From Meloidogyne chitwoodi (lineage: Eukaryota > Nematoda > Chromadorea > Rhabditida > Meloidogynidae), in the NCBI GenBank assembly GCA_015183035.1, contig JACZZP010000014.1, positions 1,984,001-2,048,000 of the forward strand: a DNA stretch of 64,000 nt, written 5' to 3'. Positions within the stretch are counted from its first letter, which is position 1. The number at the start of each line of letters is the position of its first letter. Positions 1 through 14,888 of this stretch are shown in pieces. The notes beneath the pieces were generated by a model. The model searched no databases. It worked only from the letters and a program-made list of their open reading frames with translations, and was not told the origin of the DNA. A program made the translations under genes and the position numbers.

Positions 1-1165
1 TAAATTTTTTCTTATGTCAAAAAATGTTTTTTAAAATATATTTATTATTTTATTTTTATGTTTTAAAGTTTATTTTTTTTCAAGTTTCTAGGTTTATTTG
101 TTCAGTTTAGTTAAGTTTATTTCTTCATTTTTATGTTAAATCAATCTAATATTTATTTAATTTTCTTAATATCATTAATTTATCATCATATATTTTCTAA
201 TTTATTTTTTCAAAAGTTTTCGTCATGGATGACGTCCATAAAAATAAATTAACTAATATGTAATGTAAAATACTTGGAAAACTTTTAAGTTTTTTGTTTC
301 TAAAGAAAATTAGGAAAATTCTCAATAAAATTTTTTTTCCTTCATTTTCTATTTAATTAACTGCCATATTTTTTATATGTATGCTCATTTTTATTTCTGC
401 CTCATATGATAAATGATTAATATATTTAATCTTTTAAGTAAATATTTTGTCCAATATTATTTAGGGATCAGACTAAATATAATTTAATTTTGAATCAAGC
501 ATTTTCAGTAAACTAAAAAATTTAAAACTTGAATTGTAATTTTCATGTTTTAATTTAAAGTTTATTTTTTAATTGTAATTTATTTTATAGAGTTAATTTT
601 AATATTAAAAGTCTGATCCTCCTTAACTTTTTTCCTTCTCTAACACTTGTCTTTTTTTATCTTACAAATTTTGAACTAGTGTTCCCTTGTCAATTTTTTA
701 CCCAAAATTTAAAATGCAAAAAATTCCGCCAAGTACCTAGTGCCAATTTGTGGCCAATAATTCGTAAAAAACCTTGTTCTAAATTTTAACGGTCAAAGTT
801 TTTGAATTCTGTTAACTTTTTGCTAATTTTTACTCTTTTTTTCGTCTTTTTTGCATCTTTTTTCTTTATTTTTTTACATCTCTTTTTACCCTATTTTGTG
901 TAAAAAATTCCACTCAATTCATTAATGTAATTATTCTTTTTTGCAACTTTTTCTTTAATTTGTAATCTGAAAGCGTGAAAAAAACTTATGTGAAACTTTT
1001 TTTCTTTCTCGCCTTTAAGTTGCAAAATTACAATACTAGAAAAGGTTGCAAAATTATTTTTGTAAAAACATATAAAAAGTTGGGAATTGTAAATGTAAAA
1101 AAGTTGTAAAATTACAATTTAAAAAAGAAAGTTGGAATATTAAGTTATAAAATTATTATTTTTAG
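1..1165. other. AT-rich sequence upstream of first visible exon
   Basis: No supportable exon seen on either strand. Probably an intron of the ADAMTS-type gene or sequence 5' of this exon block. It holds poly-T and poly-A runs only. Confidence 0.5.
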
Positions 1166-4100
1166 CAGCAAGTAATCAATGGACAATGGGCAAGTTGGTC
1201 TCCTTTTGATTGCAAGCAATGCTCTTGTCCAAGTATTGCTGGTTCTATAGGAGTGGTATATTTTATTTATTAAATAATACAATTTAATTTTCTTCATTTC
1301 AGACGCTCTCCCATCGAAATTGTTCCAATCCAGAACCTTTAAATGGAGGTACTGAGTGTCAAGGCCCAAGTCAAAGAGCAGCAGTTTGTTCTCGAAAGTG
1401 TTCAGAAGAAAGGAATTCTGTTAACCAATATATTTGTAGGTTTTTTTAATTATAAATTTAACAAAAGTAAACGTTGGGACAGTTGTAGAAATTCTTAATT
1501 TACCTAAGTTTATGAATTAATGAAAAAATACATTTTTTGTTTTGTAAATCATTTACATAATTTTTTATTTTATGAGAATGTATATATTAAATAAGAGCAT
1601 TTAATCATCATTTGGACTTATACATAATCATTATTTTGATCTTTACCCTTTTTACGGCATCTTTGATCTTTTAAAACGTCATAATTTTTAAACAAAAGTA
1701 TTTTTGTAAGAATTAATTTTTAATTATTTTTAAGTATGAATACTTTTTAAATATCTAAATAACAGCTAAAAATTAAGAAATAATATTTTATAAATTATTG
1801 TACAGCAAACAAATGTGCCCAGCACAAATATCAACGCAGTGATTCTGAATTAACTGGAAGTGGAAGCCAGTTAACTCGATTTCCGCAACGTGCTTGTAAA
1901 ATTTTTTGTGATGTGCAAAATGGTTTTGGTTCACAAAGGAATTATCGGTTTTATGGAGATAATCTTCCGGATGGAGGTAAAAAATTACAATTCTTTAAAA
2001 AAAAGTTTGTAAAATTACAATTCTGAAAAAAAGTTTGTAAAATTATATAATATAACAATCAGAGTTTTTAATCAGAAAAACAATAAAATATCGAAAACCA
2101 GAACTACATTATACTCAAATGTTTTAATAAAATTCTGAATTATCTGAAAATAATAAATAATTCTGAATAATGTTTATTTATAGCTCCATGTGGCTTTGAT
2201 CGTTATTGTTTAAATGGAGAGTGCACGGTATGTTTTATTAATTAATTATTTTTTGTTTATGCTTTTAATTATTCAAAAAATGCATTTAGCTTTAATTTTT
2301 GTTTTTTTTTAATTTTTCCGTATTTTATAATTTTTTAGGTTGTTCTAAAATATTTTTGGCAAAATTGCCTTATTTATTCAAGCAAAAGAAAAATAATATT
2401 AAATGATGAAGCTATTATTCGTCAAAAAATATGGTTGAGAGTTGATGGTGGTGGAGACTAGTTAATTGTTTTTTGCTTCTTTTAAATGTTTTGTTTATAT
2501 ATGTTTTTTTGTTTATTTTGTTCGTTTTATTTTTAGAAAATTAAAAAAATGCTAAAAAAAATAATTTTTATGGCTTCTAAAAATATCTTTTTTTCAAAAC
2601 TAATTAAACAATTTTCTTTAAAGGAATTATCATGTGAAGATTCTATATTAGCCCCAGATGATCAAAGATCTAGCAGAAATTCATGCCCTTCTACTTATGA
2701 ACGATGTCCTCTCGAAAATGTTGACACTCATTCAATGTCTGGGCAATGGGGGCAATGGTAAGATGATTTTATTACAATTAAAAAATTAAAATTCAAAGGT
2801 CTGTATGGTCTTCATGTACTACAAGTTGTGGTGAGTTAGGCGTTCAGATTCGCTCCCGAAGCTGTAATATTAACAACCGATGTGAGGGTGAACCAACAGA
2901 GAGTCAACCCTGCAATAGACATGGTAGTTTGAAAAATTAGAATTTAATCAAAACAAATAAAAAAATCAGAATTTATTAAAAACAAACCTTTCAGAAAATC
3001 AGAATTTAATTAAAACAAATTAAAAAAATCAGAATTTAATTAAAACAAATTAAAAAAAATCAGAATTTAATTAAAACAAATTAAAAAAATCAGAATTTAA
3101 TAAAAACAAACCTTTCAGAAAATCAGAGTTTAATAAAACATTTTTAGTTTGTCCAATTATACCAGTCGGAGAACCCCAATGGACTGACTGGACGTCATGG
3201 ACTCAATGTTCTGTTAGTTGTGGTCATGGAAGTCAAGCGCGTTATAGACGCTGTCAAAACTCTCAAGGAAGCGTGTCTTTTTCGTGTCAAGGCAGGCGAG
3301 AAAAGAATAAAAATAAATGAATAAATTAAAATTTATTATTATTATTTTTAATTAGGCCAAACAATGGATATACGCAACTGCGAGGAATTACCATGTAATT
3401 CTGGAAATCATTTGGGCAGTTCTGGAGCACAATGGACTGGTAAAGAATGAATCTAATAAAAACCATCTTTAAAAGCAGAATTAATTACAACAATTAAAAG
3501 ACTAAAAAAATATTATTTAGGTTGGAGTGTTTGGTCCGTTTGTTCTGTTTCATGTGGTCCAGGCTTTCAAAGCAGAACGCGTGCTTGTTCACCACAATCA
3601 GGTTCTTGTGATGGTTCTTGGCAGCAAAGAATGGCATGTAATCTTCGAGAATGTGTTGGAGGATGGAATTCTTGGGGTGTTTGGAGTGAATGTTCACGTC
3701 TTTGTGGGAAAGGTGTTCGTTCAAGGAGTAGGTTAGTATTGAGATCTCTTTAACTTTTGAATTTTAAATTATTACCTTTCTTTTTTCACCTTTATAGAAC
3801 ATGCCCAACTAATTCTAATTGTCAAGGCTCATACACTGAAGAGTCATTTTGTAATGAACAGTCATGCGCGGAACAACAAACTCTAAACAGTCAATGGAGG
3901 TAACTAAATATTATTTTAAAAATCTATAAAATTAATAAAAGTGGCTGGAGTGTGTGGGGTCCATGCTCAGCAACTTGTGGTAATGGTGTTCGCAGACGAA
4001 CACGTCATTGCCAATCGGGCAACTGCCCTGGACTACACTTTGAATCATCAGTATGTACTAACAGACATTGCTCTTCTGGTGATGCTAGTTGGGGAGGTAA

Positions 4101-4276
4101 TAGAGAATGTTTTTGTGTTCTGATTTGTGTTTTCATTAGGTTGGGGTTATTGGTCTGTCTGCTCGGAAAGTTGCGGTCAGGGATTTCGGAGAAGAGTGCG
4201 AAAATGTTATGGAGGCGGACAATGCCCAGGTAGTGAGTACGAACGTGAACAATGCCAAATTAGGCAAAGCTGTTAA
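1166..4276 (+). CDS. ADAMTS-type metalloprotease, C-terminal part with seven TSP1 repeats (5' partial)
   Basis: Joined exons: 1166-1255, 1303-1435, 1806-1976, 2184-2227, 2624-2757, 2799-2923, 3148-3291, 3356-3439, 3521-3731, 3798-3899, 3942-4096, 4140-4276 (509 codons plus stop, in frame throughout). The first repeat contains [12 protein letters not shown], typical of the first ADAMTS TSP1 repeat. A cysteine-rich stretch with [13 protein letters not shown] follows, as in the ADAMTS cysteine-rich domain. Six further repeats follow with [16 protein letters not shown] cores (for example [14 protein letters not shown]). Such proteins are secreted and act on extracellular matrix. The metalloprotease domain is not in the window and presumably lies upstream, so the gene enters from the left edge. 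The domain order resembles C. elegans ADT-1/GON-1; I cannot say which. The intron at 3292-3355 has a GC donor. A spacer or ADAMTS-like protein without protease remains possible. Confidence 0.85.
2935..3140. repeat. Intronic tandem repeat, unit about 30 bp
   Basis: Five or more copies of a unit containing cagaatttaattaaaacaaa fill the intron between two TSP1-repeat exons. Related short units occur at 1981-2040 and 4610-4850. Confidence 0.8.
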
Positions 4277-4941
4277 AGTTGTTTATTTTTTATGTTTTTT
4301 ATGCCTTCTAATTTTTTAAATTAATTTTTTGTTCATCCTCTCCCATAATTTATTTATGGTCATTCATCCTTAAAAGTCCAAATAAAATTCCCATATTTTC
4401 TAATTTTTAAGCCTTATTTATGTTTGTCATATTATTTAAAAAACGGATTTTCTATTGTTAATTTGTTATTTTCTAAAAAAATTTTTTTATTTATTCTAAG
4501 ATTGTGAATTTCAATTTTATCTTTTGATTCTAATATTTATTTACATTTTGTATATATTATTGTTAAAATTTACATACCTATTTACTTGTTTTTCCGGTTC
4601 TAAAAACCAGAATTATATAAAACACAAATTGTTTTAGAAAACAGAATTACTAAAACTTTCAGGAAAAACAGAATTTAATAAAACAACATGCAGAAAAAAC
4701 AGAATTTAATAAAAACAACTCGGAAAAAACAGAATTCAATAAAAACAACATTCCGGAAAAACAATTCGATAAAGACAACATCCGGAAAAACAATTAAATA
4801 AAAACAACATTCCGGAAAAATCATAAATGAACAACATTCTGGAAAAATACTCAACTTGAAACATTTACATTGTAAGTTTATTATTTATTAAAATATTTAA
4901 ATTGAATATTCTATAAATTTAGCACATTTTTAATTTTCTTT
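4277..4941. repeat. Convergent intergenic region with degenerate tandem repeat
   Basis: Lies between the ends of the ADAMTS-type gene and troponin I. From about 4610 to 4850 it carries some eight degenerate copies of a unit like aaaacagaatttaataaaac/aacattccgg. No gene seen. Confidence 0.7.
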
Positions 4942-6257
4942 TTAATTTTTGCTCCATTCTACTTTAATTTTTTCATCTTTCTATAAATTTAATTTTTTTA
5001 ATATTTTCTCATTTTACCATTCAATTCTATTATTTATATTACCTACCTCTTCCAATGCAAATTGCTTCTTTTCAACCTTAATTTGAAACAAAAATAATAA
5101 TTTTAGGAAACATCAAAATTTATGAAAATAATTTAAATAAAAACCGTTTTAAGGTTGTTACGAAAGTCCATCTTCTGCCCTTCTTTTGTTTTTAATTTGG
5201 CAAACTTAAATTTGATCTTTTCTTTTAAAATCAAAAATCTCTGACCTGGCTATCTGTCTAAAAATATTAACAAATTTTATTTTAAATATTTTAATTTTAA
5301 AAATTTTCTTTACCTTTGAAACTTTCTTCAAGGTAGGCTTCACGCTTAAATTTAAAAAATAAAAATGTAATTAAAATTTTCTATTTACAATTTTCCTCGT
5401 AAATCATTCACAGCAATAGTTAATTCATTTATTTCAAAATCCTTTTGTCTAACGGTATAGCTTAAATCATACTTTTCTCGTTCCAATCTAATTACGCTTT
5501 CTGCCGATAAAAAAGTTTAAATGTTCATTTTTATTGAAAATGTTTATTTCTTTGATATTTTTTTCGTAAATATTCTTCGAAGAATACTTTATTAAAAAAA
5601 CAGACAGTTTTTTTAAACAGACCAAACCCAAAATTTTGAATTTTAAAATAACCTGCAAAGTCTTGGGATATTCGTTGTAATTCATCTTAAAGTTTATTTT
5701 ATTAAAGTTTAATTTATTTATTTTCAAGTTTACAATTTTTATGTTTAATTTTTTTCCAAGTTTATATTTTATATAATTCGCAAACTTAAATTTATACTCC
5801 GCATTTTTACTTAATTTTTTTATTTTCAAGTTTATTTAATTACTTTCTCCACTAGAATCTAAATCTGGTAAAGGCACAATTCTTTCATTAAGTATAGATT
5901 GACGTTCTTGTTCTTTTAACATTTGTTGTTTTTTTAAATCTTCAGCTGCTTTCATCATTAATAATTTCTAAAATTTTAGAGAATTAATTTTTTTCAGTCT
6001 AATTAATTAAACAATTTAATTACCCTCAGCTTCTTTTTTCGTTCAGGCGTCAAAAAGCCCTATAAAAATTAATATTTTTACATAATTTTCAATTTTTTAA
6101 TTTTACCTTCTTAGCCTTTTTCATACGTCCAGCTTCTTCTAAACGTTTTCTAACTTCAGCTTTTTTACGTTCTCTTTCATCATTTTTTCTTCTTTGCTAA
6201 AAAAATTAATTTAAAAATATGCTTTTTTTAATTTACCTCAATGTCATCATCAGCCAT
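4942..6257 (-). CDS. Troponin I
   Basis: Ten exons, 5' to 3' on the minus strand: 6257-6237, 6196-6107, 6059-6024, 5967-5844, 5685-5653, 5500-5389, 5344-5314, 5216-5145, 5076-5047, 4980-4942; 195 codons plus stop. Start MADDDIEQRRK. Family signatures: [17 protein letters not shown] (troponin C/T binding region), [56 protein letters not shown] and the C-terminal VEWSKN. Troponin I is the inhibitory subunit of the thin-filament troponin complex in muscle. Length is close to other nematode isoforms. Three exons are only 21-33 bp, so automatic prediction may miss them. The intron at 5501-5652 holds a copy of a dispersed repeat also found near 53 kb. Confidence 0.95.
5510..5650 (+). repeat. Dispersed intronic repeat, copy 1
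   Basis: About 140 bp in troponin I intron 5. Its reverse complement matches 52951-53090 with few differences, including a central palindrome attcttcgaagaat. Probably a small non-autonomous element. Confidence 0.8.
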
Positions 6258-7008
6258 TTTAAATTATCTTATGAAAATTTTTTATTTAATTAACTTTATT
6301 TATCTTATGAATTTACAAATGTACTATCAAGTTTAATTTATTCCAGAGTTATAATTTTAAAAAATGTAAAAAACTTGATTGTATTTAAATCACTAGCAAG
6401 GTTTTTAAAAAAATAAAATTGGATTTAAAAAGATAAAGTAGAGAACGTGGAACTAACAGCTTAGTTTTAGCTTTACACATCATTTTCTGTTAATTATTAT
6501 GTAAACATATATTTTCTAATTTTTTTTCTACTTGCACTAAAGATTTCTTTTATCTTCTTATTTAAAAGATTTTCTTTTTAAATATTTTCTTAACTGTTTA
6601 CTTACAAAAATATATTTTTAAGTAGTAAAATATATATTGTAATAAAAATGAAAATAATACTATTATAGATTTTGTAAACTTGTATTTTTACAGTTAAAAA
6701 ATAGATCACTAGTTTTATTATTAATACATTTCAGTTTTACAACTCTACTTTCAATTTTATTTTAATTCCTAGTTTGTAACTTGTATTTTTATTCTCAAGT
6801 TTTATTTTTAAGTTTACAAATCGATTTTCAATTTTACAAATCTACTTTAAAGTTTATTTCAAGTTTATTAAAATTTACAAACTTAATTTATAATAATACA
6901 ATACTTAAAACTAATAAGTTTATGCAAAATATTAAATTTTCAAAATTTTTAATTTTCACAATCTTGATTTTTCTTTGATTTTTAATATCTTATTTAATTA
7001 AATAAAGT
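6258..7008. other. Intergenic region, no gene seen
   Basis: Between the troponin I start and the 7TM receptor stop, both minus strand. Expected to hold the troponin I promoter. From 6770 to 6890 there are irregular aagtttatttt/tttacaaatc units. No supportable coding sequence. Confidence 0.5.
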
Positions 7009-8981
7009 TTAATTCTGTTTTCCAAATAGAGCACGAGCTTCACGATGATTATCATTTGTTGCTTCAGCATAACGTCCATCTTTATCTTCAGATCTAGTTT
7101 TGGTTGTACTTGGGCCACTACTTTTAGTTTCTGGGTTATTTCCTCCATCAATTTGTTCAGTACTATATTAATTTTATAAAAAAAAAGAAAGTTTAAAAAA
7201 TTATAATATTAAATTGACCTATTAGGTAAAGCATTTTCACTATTTGGCATTCTCTTGTTACGATTTTTATTTCGTGCAGCCGATGCTAATTCATCATCAA
7301 TATTTTCCTGAGCTTTACGTTCAGCAGCTGCTCTCTCTTGTCTTTGTTTTCTATTCCAAATTCTGCATAATAATATTTGCCAAGCAATATGTCGATATTC
7401 AGTAATTAAAAAAATACAAACAAATCCATATATTACTGGAACAGGGGCAATTAATAACATTCCAAGAAATTCTTGAATTGGTCTTAAATTGTATTTTTAT
7501 TAAGGTTTATTTATTTAACTGACTGGTTGCTCTCACCCATTACAAAGCAAACAATATAGTTAATACCAGCACCGGCAACCAACTTTAAAAAATAAATACA
7601 ATCGTACTTTTATTGTGTAAAATTAAAAATACTCTTTATGCAAACTTATAACTTAAGTAAATTTTGTGAATTTAACAAACTTAAAAATTAGTTAAACTTG
7701 ATATTTACAATTGTAGGAAGATGTGCAAGAATTAAAACCTAAAATTAAAAATATATTTTACAATTTTTATTTTTACATTTGTAAATGCTGCCATTTCTAT
7801 TTGACTTTTGTCTGACATATTTTCCTGTTCTCCAGACAGTTTACATTTTACAGTTGTTGCCTTTATAATTTTTAAATTAATTAAATTATTAAAACCGTAA
7901 TAATTGTAATAATCCAAGCAATAATAAGTGTTATTATTAAAACTCCATTAGCTAGGAAATATAATGGATTTCGTGAATAATCTGTTCCAAAGCTTCCTTC
8001 AAAGAGGCGAACCTTTAACTTTTTTTAATTTATTTATTTTTTAATTTTTACCGTTTGTTCGGTTCCTCCACTAACCCCTCCTCTAATATCATATTGTTTA
8101 CTATCAATAGCAGCAGACAAAGCACTATAATTACTACCTCCAGTAATTGTTTGGAATCCTCCACTAATTGCATTACTATTTCCTCCACTTGTTCCTCCAT
8201 TATTATTTCCTCCATTATTATTGTTGTTACTTTGTTGGATAAGACTAATCCCTTCCTGACTTGTATTTGGATTTAGACCCATACTTAATTGTAATTCATC
8301 CCATTTTTTCGAGCGAGAGAGTCGTTCAAGTAAATACTTTGGAAAAAATAATAAACTTCAATTTTACATTAATAAACTTTAAATTTAAATCAACATACAT
8401 TTGGATCAACTTTTGAATAAAAAAGCAAAAATGCTTGAACCAAACAAAAAACAATCGCAACACCAAGAAAAACAGGAACATTTTTTGGTGCGAACACCGT
8501 TGACATTTGACCAGCCGTTTTACGATAATGGTAAAGGAAAAGAAGACAAAAACAGAATGCTGTAAAAAGAAAACAACCGGCACCAAAGGCTGATAACCCA
8601 TTCTGTGAAAATTATTATTGTAAAATAAATAAACTTGAAATTGTAAAACGAATATAAGAAAATACAACTTGCCATAAAGTTGGAGGATAAACCAGCATTA
8701 CTTAACACTAAAAATCCATGTGGTATTCGAATATTTGTAGAGGCTATAGTAATAGACTGAGGGGAAACTGCCATTAGAGAAATTGCAACCAATATGTACC
8801 CTACAGAAATACTGCGCATAAAAATTAAAACTTCCTATAAAAAGAAAATACTCTAAGTTTTAATAATTTTTTTTACTTGAACTCGTTCAACTCGTTGTAC
8901 TCGTGTAACCAAAATAAAAAGTAAATTCATTACAATTCCAATCGTGGAAAGAATTGCACAGTATGCCGTAAAGGACCTCAT
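7009..8981 (-). CDS. Seven-transmembrane receptor, nematode chemoreceptor (Srd/Str-like)
   Basis: Exons: 8981-8877, 8834-8673, 8602-8399, 8336-8052, 8012-7896, 7860-7777, 7738-7709, 7582-7524, 7482-7219, 7162-7009; 487 codons plus stop. Seven hydrophobic segments are visible: AYCAILSTIGIVMNLLFILV, SVGYILVAISLMAV, AGCFLFTAFCFCLLFLYHY, FLGVAIVFCLVQAFLLF, FLANGVLIITLIIAWIITI, LILAHLPTI...INYIVCFVM and APVPVIYGFVCIFLITEY. The layout, with FLYHYRK after the third segment and a hydrophilic C-tail, fits nematode serpentine chemoreceptors, but the subfamily is uncertain. The loop between segments 4 and 5 is expanded by an Asn/Gly/Ser-rich insert of about 75 residues (8052-8260), unusual for the family. 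The intron at 8603-8672 uses a GC donor (gcaagt); no in-frame GT alternative was found. Confidence 0.6.
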
Positions 8982-9560
8982 TTCGGAAAATTAAATGAGT
9001 GTTTTATTTTTGAAAAATGTTATTAGTAGCTGTATTGTCTTATGGAGGCATAGGGACATGCCAAAAGATTTAAAAGATTTTTTATTTATGGTTGTCTTGC
9101 CACCATCCATGTCGAAAGGCAAATCTTTTACTAAATCGGCTTTAGATTTAAGCAAAATTAATGTGGAAAAGGTGAAAAGATAAGAAAAAAGTGGATATAT
9201 ACGAAATTATAATGGTTATTAAATAAATTAAAAAAAGATGTGTCGTTAGAATAAAAAATTTAATACCTAAAAAAATATGTGACGCAAAAAAAATCATAAA
9301 AAATAAAAGAATAAAAAAATAGAAAATGAACTTTACATTTTTATTGTAAAACAATTCTATTATTTAGGGTTATTGCTTAAGTTTATTATTTATCTTCTTG
9401 TTAACTTTTCTTTCAAGTTATTGCACTTGAATTCTTTTTATTATTTTTTGTTCTATTATAATATTAACTAGTTTTTATTTATTATTGTAATTATAAGTCA
9501 TTATTATTAAAATATATATAAATATTTATTATTTTAATATATTTATTCCTCATAATAATC
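8982..9560. other. Intergenic region between divergent genes
   Basis: Lies between the 7TM receptor start (minus) and the small secreted peptide start (plus). An open frame at 8995-9183 would encode 62 residues but has no recognisable features. Otherwise AT-rich without structure I can name; probably holds two promoters. Confidence 0.4.
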
Positions 9561-9892
9561 ATGACCTTAATAATTTTACAAATTGTTTTCTTAATTTTTG
9601 GGATGCTGATCTTACAAAATAATGGACAGCAACCTTTCGCTGTTTGTTTAATAAATTTAAAAAAATTTAATATCTTTTAAATTGAAATAGTGGCCTGCAT
9701 CTAGCTATTCACCCTATTTCCAAGCATTATTCGCTGAGGCGAGTGCTCCTGTGCCAGCTTTGCCGTCTGGTTTAGGTGCTCAAGGTGGGGAAATAAAAAT
9801 TAATTAAATATATTTTAATTATAGCAGCAGCTATTCCTGTTGGGGTACCAATTGGAAGTCCAATAATGTCTTCTCCTCTCGGTAAAAAGTGA
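9561..9892 (+). CDS. Small secreted protein, possible amidated neuropeptide precursor
   Basis: Three exons, 9561-9641, 9691-9784 and 9825-9892, give 80 residues plus stop in frame. The N-terminus MTLIILQIVFLIFGMLILQ is a strong signal peptide. The mature part is short, lacks cysteine and is rich in Pro, Ala and Ser. It ends SSPLGKK. A C-terminal Gly followed by two Lys is the usual signal for dibasic cleavage and alpha-amidation in neuropeptide precursors. I recognise no family. The final GGTAAAAAG could also be a splice donor, in which case the protein would continue. An effector or structural peptide is equally possible. Confidence 0.5.
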
Positions 9893-10583
9893 AAAAACAA
9901 ATATTTATTATCAGTACATATTTGTATATTTTACAATTATTGTGAATAAAAATAAAGAACTTAAATTTATCTATAATTCATGTTTATTTTAATATTTTAC
10001 AATTTAAGTTTATTTGTATTTTTACAAGCCGTTTATTTGTATTTTTACAATCCAAGTTTATTTGTATTTTTACAATCCAAGTTTATTTGTATTTTTACAA
10101 TCCAAGTTTATTTTTATTTTACAATTTAATTTTATTTGTATTTTAATTCTTAAATGTTTTTTTATTTGGTTGATTAAGCTTTTTCATCTTTTCACTTTGC
10201 CTTCTGGCATATGACATTATTTTTATCTCTTATTTTTTCTTTTGTTCTGTTAATGAAACTAGCATTATAGCGGTTGAAGTGGACAAAAAGTCTTGAAAAG
10301 AATATAAACTTGTTCCTTCTCCCACACAAAGATATAAATAATTTTTTTATTATTTATCCTTTTGCACTTTTTGCTTTTTTATATATGTACATTTTCGAGA
10401 ATGATAAAAGAAATCATTTCCTCTAAGTTGATTCTTACGCTATTTTTTGTTGAACTATCCCTTATGCCTTATTAGACACGTTTATCGCGTGTTCAAATAA
10501 ATAGTAGAAAATTGGGGTAAACTGGTCAGTTTTTTAAATAGTTAAAATTTTTATTAATTTGAAAATCTAAAATATTTTAATAA
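9893..10583. repeat. Intergenic region with about 24-bp tandem repeat
   Basis: From 9995 to 10140 about six copies of a unit like acaatccaagtttatttgta occur. The rest is AT-rich without supportable genes. Confidence 0.7.
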
Positions 10584-11744
10584 ATGGCTATTTTTAACAT
10601 TCAAATAATTATTTTTATATTAATTCTTGGAAGTTTTCTGATTATTAAGGTAATTAATTAATGTTTCTATATCATTTAAACTTCAATTCCGCAACAGGCA
10701 GATATACAAAATGTTAACAGAATTTGCTCTTGTTCTGAGGTAAGTATTGTAAAGAAAATAAACTTGAATATATTAAAATACAAACTCAAACTTAATTATA
10801 GCCTCAATGTTTGGAACATTGTCAAAGACCTAATAAACGTGTTATAAGAGAAGTTTCATTAGACAGCGATGAAGATGCTACTGGTGGTGCTATTGAACAA
10901 AATAATAATAATTTTGAGATGGAAGGAACTAAAGATGAAGAAAGTTCTCCTGACACAATGATGATTTATGATGACGATTCACCTGCTCTTAAAGAAGATG
11001 AAGAAATTAAAAGTACAACAAAAAATAATCAACAAACAAGTACAATAAAATCATTAATTGATATTGCATCAACAATCAAATCAGAAGCAACAACAAAAGT
11101 GGTTAAAAATATTTCAAAAAATTTCACAACTAAAACAGAAAAAACTCCAAAGATATTGGAAGAAACAAAAAAGCTTGCTGTAAATTCTGATAAGAATGAA
11201 ACAGAAGGAATAAATAATAATTTTGAAAAGGTGGCAGAATCTGGCAAAAATAAGGAAATTAAAAGTAAATCGCATAGACACAATTGTAATAGTGATTTGC
11301 TAAGAAGAATAATTCTTGAAGTTTTCAATGACAATGTGAGTTTTATTTCATGTTTATTTTTATAATTTAAGTTTACAATTGAAACAAGTTTATTTTTATA
11401 AGTAGAGTTTATTTTTACAATTCAAGTTTTACAACAAGTTTATTTTTAAGTTTATTTTTACAATTATTTTTGTATTTTTTAAATTTTTGTATTTAATTTT
11501 ATTTTAAATTAATATTTTAGAACATAGGCTCAAGGCCGTCCATTGCAAAGCGAAAAATACAATCAAAGGCGACCGAGCAATTAGGAGGTAGAATCGACGT
11601 TATTTGTTCAAGGAAGGCATTCAGTTATGTAGTCAATAGTGGTATTTTTTTATTTTTAAGTAATTTTACTTTTTTAATTAAGAAATTTTCTGTGAAGTGG
11701 AGAAGGCAGATATTGTTTGTCTTTGTTATAAGCAACAAGTCTAG
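10584..11744 (+). CDS. Ground-like (GRL) domain secreted protein
   Basis: Exons 10584-10649, 10698-10739, 10802-11335, 11521-11641, 11683-11744; 274 codons plus stop. Residues 1-22 form a signal peptide (MAIFNIQIIIFILILGSFL). Two cysteine pairs follow (CSCSEPQCLEHC). A low-complexity linker of about 140 residues is first acidic (SLDSDEDATGG) and then Lys/Thr/Ser-rich. The C-terminal 75 residues match the nematode ground-like domain: CNSDLLRRIILEVF, AKRKIQSKATEQLGGR, DVICSRKAFSYVVN and FCEVEKADIVCLCYK. Ground-like proteins are secreted, hedgehog-related and linked in C. elegans to cuticle and apical matrix. The long charged linker is unusual. Identification of the domain is firm; its role here is inferred. 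Confidence 0.85.
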
Positions 11745-12119
11745 AGAAAAGAAACTTTTTATATTTATTTATATTTAATGTGATAAATTAATTTTAATTA
11801 ATTTTATTTATATTTCACAATTGAATAAAATTAAACTGGAGTAAAGCGGTCGCAACAAAACGGCTTACTCCAAATAGTCTCGCTCGCGACTATTTGGGTG
11901 TTTCGATTTCTTTTTATGAGAGAAAAAAGAGTGTAGAGAAAAAAGTAAAAAATAGTGTAAAAGTAATACAATAAAGAGTTTTTGTCGGTTTTTGCTTACA
12001 TCTAATTACATGACTTTTCTAGAGAGAAAATTTTATTTTGATCAATAATTATTTGCTTTAATCTTCCTGTTATGTACTTTTAAAATATGTTAATATTTAT
12101 TGATTAACACAACTTATAT
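11745..12119. other. Intergenic region with two short hairpins
   Basis: A 12-13 bp imperfect inverted repeat (11837-11849 with 11861-11872) abuts a 9-bp perfect stem caaatagtc/gactatttg (11871-11879 with 11888-11896) around the GC-rich loop tcgctcgc. It sits upstream of the first Src-like kinase. No gene seen. Confidence 0.6.

Positions 12120-14888
<2,769 letters not shown>

Noticed and set aside
2339..2461. Open frame after a good acceptor in the ADAMTS-type gene
   Set aside because: It runs into TAG at once and lacks family residues. Joining 2227 directly to 2624 keeps the frame and gives a sensible protein, so this stretch is intronic.
8055..8276. Ser/Ile-rich open frame on the plus strand
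   Set aside because: It is the antisense of the Asn/Gly-rich loop of the 7TM receptor.
8995..9183. 62-residue plus-strand open frame upstream of the 7TM gene
   Set aside because: No recognisable motif, signal peptide or splice support; length is not surprising by chance.
10014..10214. 66-residue hydrophobic open frame
   Set aside because: Made of a 24-bp tandem repeat; no start or splice context.
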